A stretch of 64,000 nucleotides of DNA, taken from the NCBI GenBank assembly GCA_017428925.1, contig JAFRPY010000050.1, positions 1 to 64,000 on the forward strand, in the 5' to 3' direction. Each line of letters opens with the position of its first letter. Position 1 is the first letter of the stretch. The position numbers and the translations under genes were made by a program. Of this stretch, positions 1-7,943 are shown piece after piece. Origin of the DNA: Prevotella sp. Lineage in GTDB: Bacteria; Bacteroidota; Bacteroidia; Bacteroidales; Bacteroidaceae. A model generated the notes under the pieces. The model saw only the letters and a program-made list of their open reading frames with translations. It made no database searches and was not told the DNA's origin.

Positions 1-28
1 AGAACGAGATTTTCAATTTCACCTTCAT
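1..28 (-). CDS. Start of a gene running off the left edge (unknown, possibly a recombinase)
   Basis: On the minus strand an ATG at 28-26 opens a frame (M-K-V-K-L-K-I-S-F) that runs off the window. A full Bacteroidales promoter (boxes at 156-159 and 129-136) points at it and leaves a leader of roughly 90 nt. A lysine-rich beta-strand start of this kind is common in Bacteroidales tyrosine recombinases, and the nearby inverted repeats and tRNA-Ser would fit an integrative element, but nine residues cannot identify a family. Confidence 0.35.
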
Positions 29-70
29 ACCATAAATCTTTTTATGCAGTTATTCTTGCCCCAATGGATG

Positions 71-252
71 TCTTGTGTTACAGAACACACTCAGAATCAA
101 ACCACTTTTGCGTGCTCGAAACAAACTGCAAAGTTAAACATAAATATTTAACGCTCAAAGATTTAGCGAAGTCAATATCGTAGTCATTTTGTAGTCTTGT
201 GTTACATTTTTCTGTAGCACAAAAAGTGTAACACTACGTGTAACACAAGACT
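71..252. repeat. Inverted and direct repeats with core TCTTGTGTTACA
   Basis: A perfect 14-bp inverted repeat has arms at 193-206 and 239-252. A third copy of the 12-nt core TCTTGTGTTACA lies at 71-82, on the far side of the promoter at 129-159. A related GTGTAACAC lies inside the loop. The iterated word around a promoter suggests binding sites for a recombinase accessory factor or an autoregulator. This is inference. Confidence 0.5.
129..159 (-). promoter_or_regulatory. Bacteroidales-type promoter for the gene at 28
   Basis: On the minus strand there is a TTTG (-33 element, 159-156) and a TAACTTTG (-7 element, 136-129), 19 nt apart. This is the Bacteroidetes primary sigma factor arrangement, and transcription would run toward the left window edge. 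Confidence 0.55.
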
Positions 253-346
253 GACTAACAGATGACTATTTGACCCTATATCAGGTAGTCAGACGATGGT
301 CACTCCATCATTCAAAAGTAGAGAAGGATACTTTTATAGCAAAATA

Positions 347-380
347 AAAGCGTTGTAAATCAAAGACTTACAACGCTTTT
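347..380 (-). terminator. Stem-loop terminator after tRNA-Ser
   Basis: A 13-bp perfect stem (347-359 with 368-380) has an 8-nt loop and T-rich flanks on both sides. On the minus strand it lies about 80 nt past the 3' end of tRNA-Ser and is followed by ATTTTG, as expected for a factor-independent terminator. The plus-strand flank also carries a T run, so it may work in both directions. Confidence 0.6.
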
Positions 381-458
381 CTGTTTTTTGGCAACTTAAC
401 GACCTATTTGGGTTGAACTCTGATTGACTACCCTAAAAGTCATCAATTTTGCTCTCAG

Positions 459-543
459 CGGAGAGAGAGGGATTCGAACCCCCGGTACCTCTCGGTACGA
501 CGGTTTTCAAGACCGTTGTAATCGACCACTCTACCATCTCTCC
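459..543 (-). tRNA. tRNA-Ser (anticodon UGA)
   Basis: The minus strand folds as a class II tRNA. A 7-bp acceptor stem pairs 543-537 with 466-460, with a G discriminator at 459. The anticodon arm carries CTTGAAA, giving anticodon TGA. A long variable arm typical of tRNA-Ser follows, then a T arm with loop TTCGAAT at 472-478. The CCA end is not encoded. Confidence 0.93.
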
Positions 544-708
544 TTGTTTGCTTGGTTTGGGCTTTTGGTCGAAAAGCGGTTGCAAAGGTAGTGTTTTTCG
601 TTTAAAATGCAAAGTAGGTGATGCAAAGTTTTTGCGGATTTAAGCAATTTTAACGGAAGAGATGAAAAACTCTCAACGCTCACCCTCTCAACTCTCACTG
701 AAAAGTTG

Positions 709-716
709 TACCTTTG
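709..716 (+). promoter_or_regulatory. -7 box of mutS2, directly against the start codon
   Basis: TACCTTTG ends 4 nt before the ATG at 721. Transcription from this box would begin at or next to the start codon, so the mRNA should be leaderless or nearly so. The box also excludes an in-frame ATG at 706, which lies upstream of it. Confidence 0.6.
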
Positions 717-720
717 CACC

Positions 721-3324
721 ATGATTTATCCGAAGAATTTCGAAAACAAGATCGGCTTTACCGAGATACGCCGCTTGCTTCGGGGAGAATGTTTGTCGAC
801 ACTAGGTAGTGAACGTGTCGACCAGATTGCTTTCTCCGCCGACGCCGACGAGGTGAACGAATGGCTGTTGCAGGTTCGTGAGTTCCGGCGTATTCAGGAG
901 GAAGAAGACGATTTCCCGCTGAATTATTTCTTTGACGTGCGAGCATCTATTGCCCGCATTCGTCTGGAAAACACTCACTTGGAGGAAAGTGAGCTCTTCG
1001 ACCTGCGCCGCTCCTTGGAAACCATTTTCGACATTGTGAAATTCCTTCGGACGAGAAAAGACCAGCGCGAAGACTGGCAGGCTGAAAGCCGTCCGGCAGC
1101 ACCCACCTACCCTGCCCTCTATCGGCTGACGGAAGACGTGGTCACATTTCCCGACCTCATTCGTCGCATCGACCAGCTGCTCGACAAATTCGGTCATCTT
1201 CGCGACAATGCCTCACCCGAGCTGTTGCACATCAGACAATCGCTGGCCCGAACGGAGGGCACCATTTCACGCACACTCTATGCAATCCTCAGAGCCGCGC
1301 AGAGCGAGGGCGTCGTGGATAAAGACGTCACACCCACGATGCGCGACGGGCGTCTTGTGATTCCTGTTGCACCAGGCTTGAAGCGAAAAATCAAGGGTAT
1401 TGTGCACGACGAGTCGGCATCGGGTCGTACGGTATTCATCGAGCCCACCGAGGTGGTAGAGGCCAACAACAAGATTCGCGAGTTGGAAGCTGAAGAGCGC
1501 CGTGAGGTCATCCGCATCCTGACGGAGTTCAGCAAGGAGGTGCGCCCACACGTGAGCGACATCCTGGCATCCTACCAGTTCCTGGCCGCCATCGACCTGA
1601 TACGTGCGAAGGCAGAGCTGGCCCGACAGATGCAAGCCATCGAGCCCGTTGTGGACAAGCAGCCCTACATGGATTGGATTCGAGCCATACACCCCTTGTT
1701 GCAGAACTCACTGGAGAAACAAGGCAAGCAAGTGGTGCCGCTCGACATTCGTCTGCACGACCCGAAAGAAGAGAAGGACAGCAAGACACAAGGGCGCCTA
1801 CTCATCATCTCCGGCCCCAACGCCGGCGGTAAATCGGTGTGTCTGAAGACAGCCGGTCTCTTGCAGTATATGGTGCAATGCGGTCTGTCGGTTCCCATGA
1901 GCGAACGCTCGCAACTGGGTGTGTTTCAGAACATTATGATTGACATCGGCGATGAGCAAAGCATCGAGAACGACCTTTCCACCTATTCGAGTCACTTGCT
2001 GAACATGAAGCACATGATGCGGCAAGCCGACGAACACACGCTCTTGCTCATCGACGAGTTTGGCGGAGGCACTGAGCCGCAGATCGGCGGCGCCATCGCC
2101 GAAGCTGTTCTGAAGCAATTCTGGCAGAAGAGAACCTTTGGCATCATCACCACCCACTACCAGAACTTAAAGCATTTTGCCGAAGGTCACCCCGGCGTTG
2201 TGAATGGTGCGATGCTCTACGACCGCAACCAGATGCAGGCCCTCTTCCAGTTGAGCATCGGACAACCCGGCTCATCGTTTGCGATAGAGATTGCCCGCAA
2301 GACGGGCATTCCTGAGGAAGTTATCAACGATGCCTCAGACATCGTGGGACGCGACTACATACAAAGCGACAAATATCTGCAGGACATCGTTCGCGACAAG
2401 CGCTATTGGGAAGGCAAGCGCCAGACCATTCATCAACGCGAGAAGGATATGGAGCGCACCATCGAGCGATACGAGAGCGACCTCACCGATATTGAAAAGA
2501 GCCGTAAGGAAATTCTGCAGCGAGCCCGGGAGCAAGCTGAGGAACTACTGCGCGAGAGCAACAAGCGCATAGAGAACGCTATCCGCGAGATTCGTGAAAG
2601 CCAGGCACAAAAGGAGGAGACGCGCCGCATCCGTGAGGAGTTGGAAGCCTTCCGTGCCGACATTCAGGACTTGGACACACGGGCCGAGGACGAGAAGATT
2701 GCCAAGAAAATCGCTCAGCTGCAGGCCCGCAAGGAGCGCAAGGAGAAAAGGAAAAAGGAGAAGAGCCAGAACCAATCCCTTCAGCAAGGAGGAAGCAGCG
2801 AAGGTGCGACAACATCCGCCGACAAGCCGAAGCCTGCTGCCGAAGAATCATTGGTCGTCGGAGCCACCGTACGCATCAAGGGCCTGCAGTCTGTCGGTCA
2901 CATCGAGAGCATCAACGGCAAGATGGCAACGGTGATTTTCGGAGATATGCGTACGAAGATGCGCCTGGAACGACTGGAGCCTGCCGTTGAGACGAAATCG
3001 AAAACCGAGGACCGCAAGGAGAGCCTCAACGCCTATAGCATCAGCCGCGAGACACGCGAGACCATCGACTCCCACCGCCAGAACTTCCGGCAGGACCTCG
3101 ATGTGCGCGGCATGCGTGGCGACGAAGCCCTGAATGCTGTCACCTATTTCATTGACGACGCCATCCTCATGGGTATGAGCCGCGTGCGCATCCTTCACGG
3201 TAAGGGCAACGGCATCCTACGCCAGCTCATTCGCCAGTATCTCGCCACCGTTCCCAACGTCACCCACTATGCCGACGAACACGTGCAGTTTGGCGGCGCC
3301 GGCATCACGGTGGTAGACCTGTAA
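721..3324 (+). CDS. mutS2: Endonuclease MutS2 (DNA mismatch-like ATPase with Smr domain)
   Basis: The product has about 867 residues. An N-terminal MutS core/lever region is followed by the ABC-type ATPase domain with Walker A GPNAGGKS near residue 365 and a LLIDEFGGGTEP Walker B/signature region. A long charged coiled coil (about 560-690) comes next, and the C-terminal Smr nuclease domain carries LDVRGMRG and HGKGNG. MutS2 proteins act on branched or collided-ribosome substrates rather than in classical mismatch repair. I chose the ATG at 721 because the -7 promoter box lies just upstream. It appears to be a single-gene unit; a palindromic repeat follows the stop codon. Confidence 0.95.
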   Translation: MIYPKNFENKIGFTEIRRLLRGECLSTLGSERVDQIAFSADADEVNEWLLQVREFRRIQEEEDDFPLNYFFDVRASIARIRLENTHLEESELFDLRRSLETIFDIVKFLRTRKDQREDWQAESRPAAPTYPALYRLTEDVVTFPDLIRRIDQLLDKFGHLRDNASPELLHIRQSLARTEGTISRTLYAILRAAQSEGVVDKDVTPTMRDGRLVIPVAPGLKRKIKGIVHDESASGRTVFIEPTEVVEANNKIRELEAEERREVIRILTEFSKEVRPHVSDILASYQFLAAIDLIRAKAELARQMQAIEPVVDKQPYMDWIRAIHPLLQNSLEKQGKQVVPLDIRLHDPKEEKDSKTQGRLLIISGPNAGGKSVCLKTAGLLQYMVQCGLSVPMSERSQLGVFQNIMIDIGDEQSIENDLSTYSSHLLNMKHMMRQADEHTLLLIDEFGGGTEPQIGGAIAEAVLKQFWQKRTFGIITTHYQNLKHFAEGHPGVVNGAMLYDRNQMQALFQLSIGQPGSSFAIEIARKTGIPEEVINDASDIVGRDYIQSDKYLQDIVRDKRYWEGKRQTIHQREKDMERTIERYESDLTDIEKSRKEILQRAREQAEELLRESNKRIENAIREIRESQAQKEETRRIREELEAFRADIQDLDTRAEDEKIAKKIAQLQARKERKEKRKKEKSQNQSLQQGGSSEGATTSADKPKPAAEESLVVGATVRIKGLQSVGHIESINGKMATVIFGDMRTKMRLERLEPAVETKSKTEDRKESLNAYSISRETRETIDSHRQNFRQDLDVRGMRGDEALNAVTYFIDDAILMGMSRVRILHGKGNGILRQLIRQYLATVPNVTHYADEHVQFGGAGITVVDL

Positions 3325-3329
3325 AGGCG

Positions 3330-3379
3330 TTCTTTCTCCGCTGCGCTACGAAAGCGCCCCTGCGGGTCGAGCGGAGAAG
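3330..3379. repeat. Dispersed palindromic repeat (GCGGAGAAAG family), copy 1
   Basis: The element reads TTCTTTCTCCGC, then GCTACG, then GCGCCCC, then GGGTCGAGCGGAGAA, so its two ends can pair. The same element lies in the opposite orientation at about 7876-7914, 12931-12972 (inside a gene), 25063-25112 and 52817-52860. Confidence 0.7.
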
Positions 3380-3432
3380 TTGAGAGGTTCCTTGCGTTCT
3401 GTGTTGTTACTATTATTTATTCATTTCTAAAT

Positions 3433-4737
3433 ATGAAGAAAAGCATACTATTCACCATCATCCTTGCATGCACACTCAGCATGCAGGCGCAGACCTATCA
3501 GCCGTCGCCAGAAATACAGCAGGCACAACGCGAGTTTCAAGACAAAAAGTTCGGCATCTTCCTGCATTGGGGCATCTACTCAATGCTCGGACAAGGCGAA
3601 TGGGTGATGCAGAATCGAAACATCAACTATCAGGAATATCCGAAGATTTCCGCAGGTTTCTATCCTTCCAAGTTCAATGCCGACGAATGGGTGCAGGCCA
3701 TCAAGGCCTCTGGAGCGAAGTACATCACCATCACCTCGCGCCACCACGATGGGTTCTCAATGTGGAACTCGGCAGCGAGCGACTACAACATCGTGAAGGC
3801 CACACCCTTCAAGCGCGATGTGCTGAAAGAGCTCAGCGAAGCCTGCCAGCGACACGGCATCGCCCTGCACTTCTACTACTCGCACCTCGACTGGGGACGT
3901 CTCGACTATCCGCTGGGGCGCACAGGACTTGGCACGAGCCGCCCGAAAGACCAGCAGGACTGGAAGCACTACCAGAAGTTCATGAACGACCAGCTGACCG
4001 AGCTGCTCACGCAGTATGGTCCCATCGGTGCCATCTGGTTCGACGGCGTGTGGGACCACGACAGCGACGCCACACCCTTCGACTGGCAGCTGCGGCCGCA
4101 ATACGACCTCATCCACCGACTGCAGCCCTCGTGCCTGGTGGCCAACAACCACCACCTCGTGCCCTTCGACGGCGAGGATGTACAAATCTTCGAACGCGAC
4201 CTGCCTGGCGAGAACAAAGCCGGCTATTCGGGCGAGAACGGCGTGAGCAAGACGCTGCCGCTGGAGTCGTGCGAAACCATGAACCGCACGTGGGGTTACA
4301 ACATCACCGACTCCCTCTACAAAACACCCAAAGAAATCATCCACCTGCTAGTGGGAGCAGCCGGGCGTAATGCCAACCTGCTGCTGAACATCGGTCCCGA
4401 GCCCAATGGCGAGCTGCCCGCAGAAGCCGTCAGCCGACTGAAGGCCGTCGGCGAGTGGATGGGCCAGTACGGCGAGACCATCTACGGCACCCGTGGAGGC
4501 GAAGTGGAGCCCCATCCCTGGGGAGTGACCACTCGCAAGGACAACCGTCTGTTCGTACACATCCTCGACCTGCAAGACAGCGGGCTGTTCCTTCCCCTGA
4601 AGAATAATAAGGTGAAGCGAGCCTGCGAGTTCGTCAGCCGCAAGGCTGTGAAGTTCACACGCGTCGACGGCGGCATCGTCCTGCAGCTTGGCCAGAAGCC
4701 TTCGGACATCGACTACGTGGTAGAATTGCAGTTCTAA
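3433..4737 (+). CDS. Alpha-L-fucosidase, glycoside hydrolase family 29
   Basis: The 434-residue product has a signal peptide (about 1-20, cleaving after MQAQ) and a GH29 (beta/alpha)8 barrel. FGIFLHWGIYS lies near 40-50 and SRHHDGFSMW near 102-111. The catalytic nucleophile Asp is about residue 204 in AIWFDGVWD. The product should act in the periplasm or at the surface, releasing L-fucose from host or dietary glycans. No SusC/SusD pair is next to it, so it is not in a classical polysaccharide utilization locus here. No promoter box is obvious; the upstream 100 bp are mostly palindromic repeat. Confidence 0.93.
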   Translation: MKKSILFTIILACTLSMQAQTYQPSPEIQQAQREFQDKKFGIFLHWGIYSMLGQGEWVMQNRNINYQEYPKISAGFYPSKFNADEWVQAIKASGAKYITITSRHHDGFSMWNSAASDYNIVKATPFKRDVLKELSEACQRHGIALHFYYSHLDWGRLDYPLGRTGLGTSRPKDQQDWKHYQKFMNDQLTELLTQYGPIGAIWFDGVWDHDSDATPFDWQLRPQYDLIHRLQPSCLVANNHHLVPFDGEDVQIFERDLPGENKAGYSGENGVSKTLPLESCETMNRTWGYNITDSLYKTPKEIIHLLVGAAGRNANLLLNIGPEPNGELPAEAVSRLKAVGEWMGQYGETIYGTRGGEVEPHPWGVTTRKDNRLFVHILDLQDSGLFLPLKNNKVKRACEFVSRKAVKFTRVDGGIVLQLGQKPSDIDYVVELQF

Positions 4738-4795
4738 GGAAGGCTCCCCAAGCCAATAAAAAGCATTTAAATCATATCATCATTCAATTTCAGTT

Positions 4796-5539
4796 ATGAA
4801 ATGTTTTCTTAACTACCTCGGCTTCAACGAAGACCGACACAAGGTATTCATGACAGCCGTGCTGCTACTGATGAGCATAGCTGCGCAGGCACAGAATGTG
4901 CAGCTGCACTACGACTTCGGACGCTTCATCTATCCCGACGAAGAAGCTGGACGACAGAAAGTTACAATGACGCTGGAACAGTTCAAGGCCGACAAGTGGG
5001 GCTCGTGGTTCTACTTCGTCGATATCGACTTCAGCCGTAAGTTCACTGAGGGTGCCTACACGGAGATTTCGCGCGAAATCAATCTGAGCAAGAAGCTGCC
5101 CATTGCCGCACACGTGGAGTACAACGGCGGCTTGAATCGCTTCGGCAGCTTCCAGCAGGCCGCCCTTCTGGGTGCCGCCTATAACGGTCACAATGCCGAC
5201 TTCTCGAAGACCTGGTCGGTGCAGCTCATGTATAAGCGCTTCTTCAAGAGCTATGAGTACACCCGCGGCTACAACAGCTTCCAGCTCACGGGCGTCTGGG
5301 GACTGAATTTCGCCAACAGAGCCGTCACATTCTCGGGCTTCATCGACTTCTGGCGTGGAGAGAAAGCCAACGGTCACGGACAGCTCGTGGTGCTCACCGA
5401 ACCACAACTGTGGTACAACGTGACGCCGCATTTCAGCCTCGGTACGGAGATTGAGATTAGCAACAACTTCGTCTACAACACCTACAACGACAAGTCGTTC
5501 TTCGTTAATCCGACGCTGGGTGCCAAGTGGAATTTCTAA
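4796..5539 (+). CDS. Outer membrane beta-barrel protein, DUF5020-like
   Basis: The 247-residue product has a hydrophobic signal stretch (about 20-33, ending in AQAQ) and then alternating amphipathic strands rich in Tyr, Phe and Trp, ending in WNF, an outer membrane barrel signature. It resembles DUF5020 proteins, which are distantly Tsx-like. The start is uncertain: the first ATG gives an unusually long n-region, and an ATG at 4850 gives a conventional signal peptide. The gene follows the fucosidase by 58 nt and may be cotranscribed. Its substrate is unknown. Confidence 0.7.
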   Translation: MKCFLNYLGFNEDRHKVFMTAVLLLMSIAAQAQNVQLHYDFGRFIYPDEEAGRQKVTMTLEQFKADKWGSWFYFVDIDFSRKFTEGAYTEISREINLSKKLPIAAHVEYNGGLNRFGSFQQAALLGAAYNGHNADFSKTWSVQLMYKRFFKSYEYTRGYNSFQLTGVWGLNFANRAVTFSGFIDFWRGEKANGHGQLVVLTEPQLWYNVTPHFSLGTEIEISNNFVYNTYNDKSFFVNPTLGAKWNF

Positions 5540-5619
5540 CCAAACGGGTGTGTCCAACTTAATCCTCCCGAGAGAAAAGCAAAACAATTGGAAACTATAC
5601 AGAATTTGTCCACTGAAAA

Positions 5620-5693
5620 TGTAGGGACGCGTCGCGTCGCGTTTTTGGAGGGGAAAAGCTAATTCCAGTTACGCGGCACGCCGCGTCCCTACA
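5620..5693. repeat. GTAGGGACGCG palindromic element, copy 1
   Basis: The element begins TGTAGGGACGCG and ends CGCGTCCCTACA, with a G/A-rich centre. Homologous copies lie at 14536-14609, 16028-16101 and 53950-54037. In copies 1 and 3 the similarity extends about 35 bp to the left (TTGGAAACTAT...TTGTCC). Confidence 0.8.
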
Positions 5694-5743
5694 AAAGTAT
5701 ATAACTATCAAACAATAAATCTCAACCCAACAAACTAAACAAC

Positions 5744-6925
5744 ATGAAAGATTTCAAGTATTATGCTCCGACAGAGGTGGTGTTCGGTGAACACGCCGAG
5801 GAGAAGATTGGCAGTCTGGTGAAGCGCTACGGCGGTACAAAGGTGCTCGTTCACTATGGTGGACAAAGTGCCATCCGCTCAGGACTGCTCGAAAAAGTGT
5901 GCAACCTGCTCAAGGAAGAGGGCATCCCCTTCGTCACGCTGGGCGGCGTAGTGCCCAACCCTCGCCTGTCGAAAGTGCATGAGGGCATCGACCTCTGCCG
6001 CCGCGAAGGTGTCGACTTCCTGCTTGCCGTAGGCGGAGGCAGCGTCATCGACTCCGTGAAAGCTATCGGCTACGGTGTGCCCTACGACGGCGACGTGTGG
6101 GACTTCTATCTGGGCAAGGTCACTCCGCAGGCGATGCTGCCGCTGGCCACCGTGCTCACCATTCCTGCTGCAGGCAGCGAGATGAGCAACTCCAGCGTCA
6201 TCACCAACGAGGACGGCGACGTGAAGCTGGGCTACTCCCACGACCTCTCGCGCCCGAAGTTTGCCATTATGAATCCCTGCCGCACATTCACGCTGCCACC
6301 CTACCAGACGGCAGCCGGCGTCACCGATATCATGATGCACACGATGGAGCGCTACTTCTCGCACGACAACGATATGACGCTCACCGACGCACTCGCCGAG
6401 GCTCTGCTACGCACGATGAAGGATGCCATCTTTGCCGTGCTGAAAGACCCCTGCGACTATCGCAACCGCGCACAGATCATGTGGGGCAGCAGCCTCGCCC
6501 ACAACGACCTCACAGGCTGTGGACTCACTGGCGACTGGGCCACCCACGAGCTGGAACACGAGCTCAGCGGAATGTTCGACGTCACCCACGGAGCCGGCCT
6601 CGCTGCCATCTGGCCCAGCTGGGCACGCTATGTGTATCGTGAGGATGTGAGCCGCTTTGTGCGGTTTGCCGTGAATGTGATGGATGTGCCCAACGACTTC
6701 GGCAATCCCGAAGCCACCGCCCTGAAGGGTATTGAAGCAATGGAGAAGTTCTATCACGCCATCGGAATGCCTATCAACATCCATGAGCTCATCGGCCGTG
6801 AAGCCACCGACGACGAGATTCGCGAGATGGTACGGAAGTGCAGCCGAAACTACACGGCTACGCAGGGCAGCTTCAAAGTGCTGAAGCCTGAGGATATGGA
6901 GGAAATCTATAAAATGGCAAGGTAA
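5744..6925 (+). CDS. Iron-dependent alcohol dehydrogenase (butanol dehydrogenase/YqhD type)
   Basis: The 393-residue group III alcohol dehydrogenase has GGGS at 97-100 for NAD(P) binding. The four metal ligands are visible: D195, H199, H268 and H282, matching the positions in YqhD-type enzymes. It should reduce aldehydes to alcohols in the cytoplasm. Its place two genes after a fucosidase invites a role in lactaldehyde reduction, but the sequence type is butanol dehydrogenase-like rather than FucO, so that link is only inference. A 20-bp-period hairpin array follows the stop codon directly. Confidence 0.92.
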   Translation: MKDFKYYAPTEVVFGEHAEEKIGSLVKRYGGTKVLVHYGGQSAIRSGLLEKVCNLLKEEGIPFVTLGGVVPNPRLSKVHEGIDLCRREGVDFLLAVGGGSVIDSVKAIGYGVPYDGDVWDFYLGKVTPQAMLPLATVLTIPAAGSEMSNSSVITNEDGDVKLGYSHDLSRPKFAIMNPCRTFTLPPYQTAAGVTDIMMHTMERYFSHDNDMTLTDALAEALLRTMKDAIFAVLKDPCDYRNRAQIMWGSSLAHNDLTGCGLTGDWATHELEHELSGMFDVTHGAGLAAIWPSWARYVYREDVSRFVRFAVNVMDVPNDFGNPEATALKGIEAMEKFYHAIGMPINIHELIGREATDDEIREMVRKCSRNYTATQGSFKVLKPEDMEEIYKMAR

Positions 6926-6927
6926 AG

Positions 6928-7007
6928 GAGCCGAAGGCTCGTGTAAAGACGCTGCGCGTCGAGTAAGGAGCCTGCGGCTCGTGTAAGGATGCTTCGCATC
7001 GTGTAAA
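6928..7007. repeat. Array of four 13-nt hairpins, exact 20-bp period
   Basis: The hairpins GAGCCGAAGGCTC, GACGCTGCGCGTC, GAGCCTGCGGCTC and GATGCTTCGCATC start at 6928, 6948, 6968 and 6988, separated by 7-nt spacers close to GTGTAAA. Stem bases differ between units but stay complementary. The array fills the gap between two convergent genes and may also act as a terminator. Confidence 0.8.
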
Positions 7008-7010
7008 GCC

Positions 7011-7568
7011 TTACAGCTTCCTGACCACTCGGCAGGGATTGCCTACGGCGATGCAGCCGTCTGGAATATCATTGACGACAACCGATCCAGCACCAATGGT
7101 GACGTTGTCGCCAATTTTTATACCTGGCAGAATGGTCACGCTGCCACCTATCCACACATTGTTGCCAATGGTGACGGGTAGTGCCCACTCACGGCGCGAG
7201 TTGCGCTCCACGGGGTCGGTGCTGTGGCAGGCTGTATAGATGCTCACGTTGGGTCCGATGAAGCAGTCGTCGCCAATGGTGACGGGCGCCTCATCGAGCA
7301 CGGTGAAGTTGAAGTTAGCGAAGAAGCGGCGCCCCACGCTGATCTGCTTGCCGTAGTCGCAATAGAACGGCTGGTTGATGATGATCTGGTCGTCGGCCAC
7401 ATGCCCGAGCAACTGCTTGAGCATACGCCGTTTTGCCTCGCTGTCGGTCGGGCGCAGCAGGTTGTAGTCGTGAATGATGTCCTTCACGGCATTCAGCTCT
7501 CGCAGCAATTCTTCGTCGACAGCCGAATACAATTCACCAGCCAGCATTTTCTCTTTCTCGGTCATCAT
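7011..7568 (-). CDS. Sugar O-acetyltransferase (maltose/galactoside acetyltransferase family)
   Basis: The 185-residue product has the N-terminal MAC domain (EKMLAGELYSAVDEEL) and then a left-handed beta-helix of hexapeptide repeats, seen in ISVGRRFFANFNFTVLD and VTIGNNVWIGGSVTILPGIKIGDNVTIGAGSVV. The catalytic His lies in YTACHSTD. It should use acetyl-CoA to acetylate sugars in the cytoplasm. It lies between two hairpin arrays, convergent with the alcohol dehydrogenase. Confidence 0.9.
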   Translation of the reverse strand: MMTEKEKMLAGELYSAVDEELLRELNAVKDIIHDYNLLRPTDSEAKRRMLKQLLGHVADDQIIINQPFYCDYGKQISVGRRFFANFNFTVLDEAPVTIGDDCFIGPNVSIYTACHSTDPVERNSRREWALPVTIGNNVWIGGSVTILPGIKIGDNVTIGAGSVVVNDIPDGCIAVGNPCRVVRKL

Positions 7569-7582
7569 ATATAAAGTTAAAG

Positions 7583-7682
7583 GACGCTGCGCGTCGGGTA
7601 AAGTGTAAAGACGCTACGCGTCGGGTAAATTGTGTAAAGAGCCTACGGCTCGTGTAATGTGTAAAGACGCTGCGCATCGTGT
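7583..7682. repeat. Second hairpin array (GACGCTNCGCGTC type)
   Basis: The units GACGCTGCGCGTC (7583), GACGCTACGCGTC (7610), GAGCCTACGGCTC (7639) and GACGCTGCGCATC (7666) have spacers built from GTGTAAA and GGGTAAA. The spacing of 27-29 bp is looser than in the array at 6928. It lies just upstream of the acetyltransferase start. Confidence 0.75.
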
Positions 7683-7943
7683 AACCCCCACGCATCACAC
7701 CCCTACGGATGGATGATTCATCGCAACCTCATCGCTACCACCCCTAACCCCTCCTCCCCGGAGGAGGGGAGTACGCTGGGTGTTCGTTGCCTGTTGTTCG
7801 GGCAGACACGGGGGTCTGCCCCTACAGTTGGTTGCAATAAAAATAAATGTGACCCATGCGGGCGTGGGTAATCACCGCTCGGCTTTGCCGCTTTCGTAGC
7901 GCAGCGGAGAAAGAATTATAAATTATTAATTATTAATTGTCAA
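7683..7943. repeat. Gene-free stretch made of three dispersed repeats
   Basis: I see no gene here. It holds a CCCCTAACCCCTCC / GGAGGAGGGG hairpin (about 7741-7770), a GGGCAGACAC/GTCTGCCCC repeat (about 7799-7826) that recurs at about 10638-10665, and a GCTTTCGTAGCGCAGCGGAG copy (about 7876-7914). AT-rich sequence follows up to the mrp stop codon. Confidence 0.65.

Noticed and set aside
449..643. Open plus-strand frame of 64 codons
   Set aside because: It is the antisense of tRNA-Ser; the peptide beginning [14 protein letters not shown] is a well-known false product of this tRNA.
4865..5587. 240-codon minus-strand frame opposite the DUF5020-like gene
   Set aside because: There is no promoter box or domain, and the plus-strand protein has a signal peptide and barrel strands.
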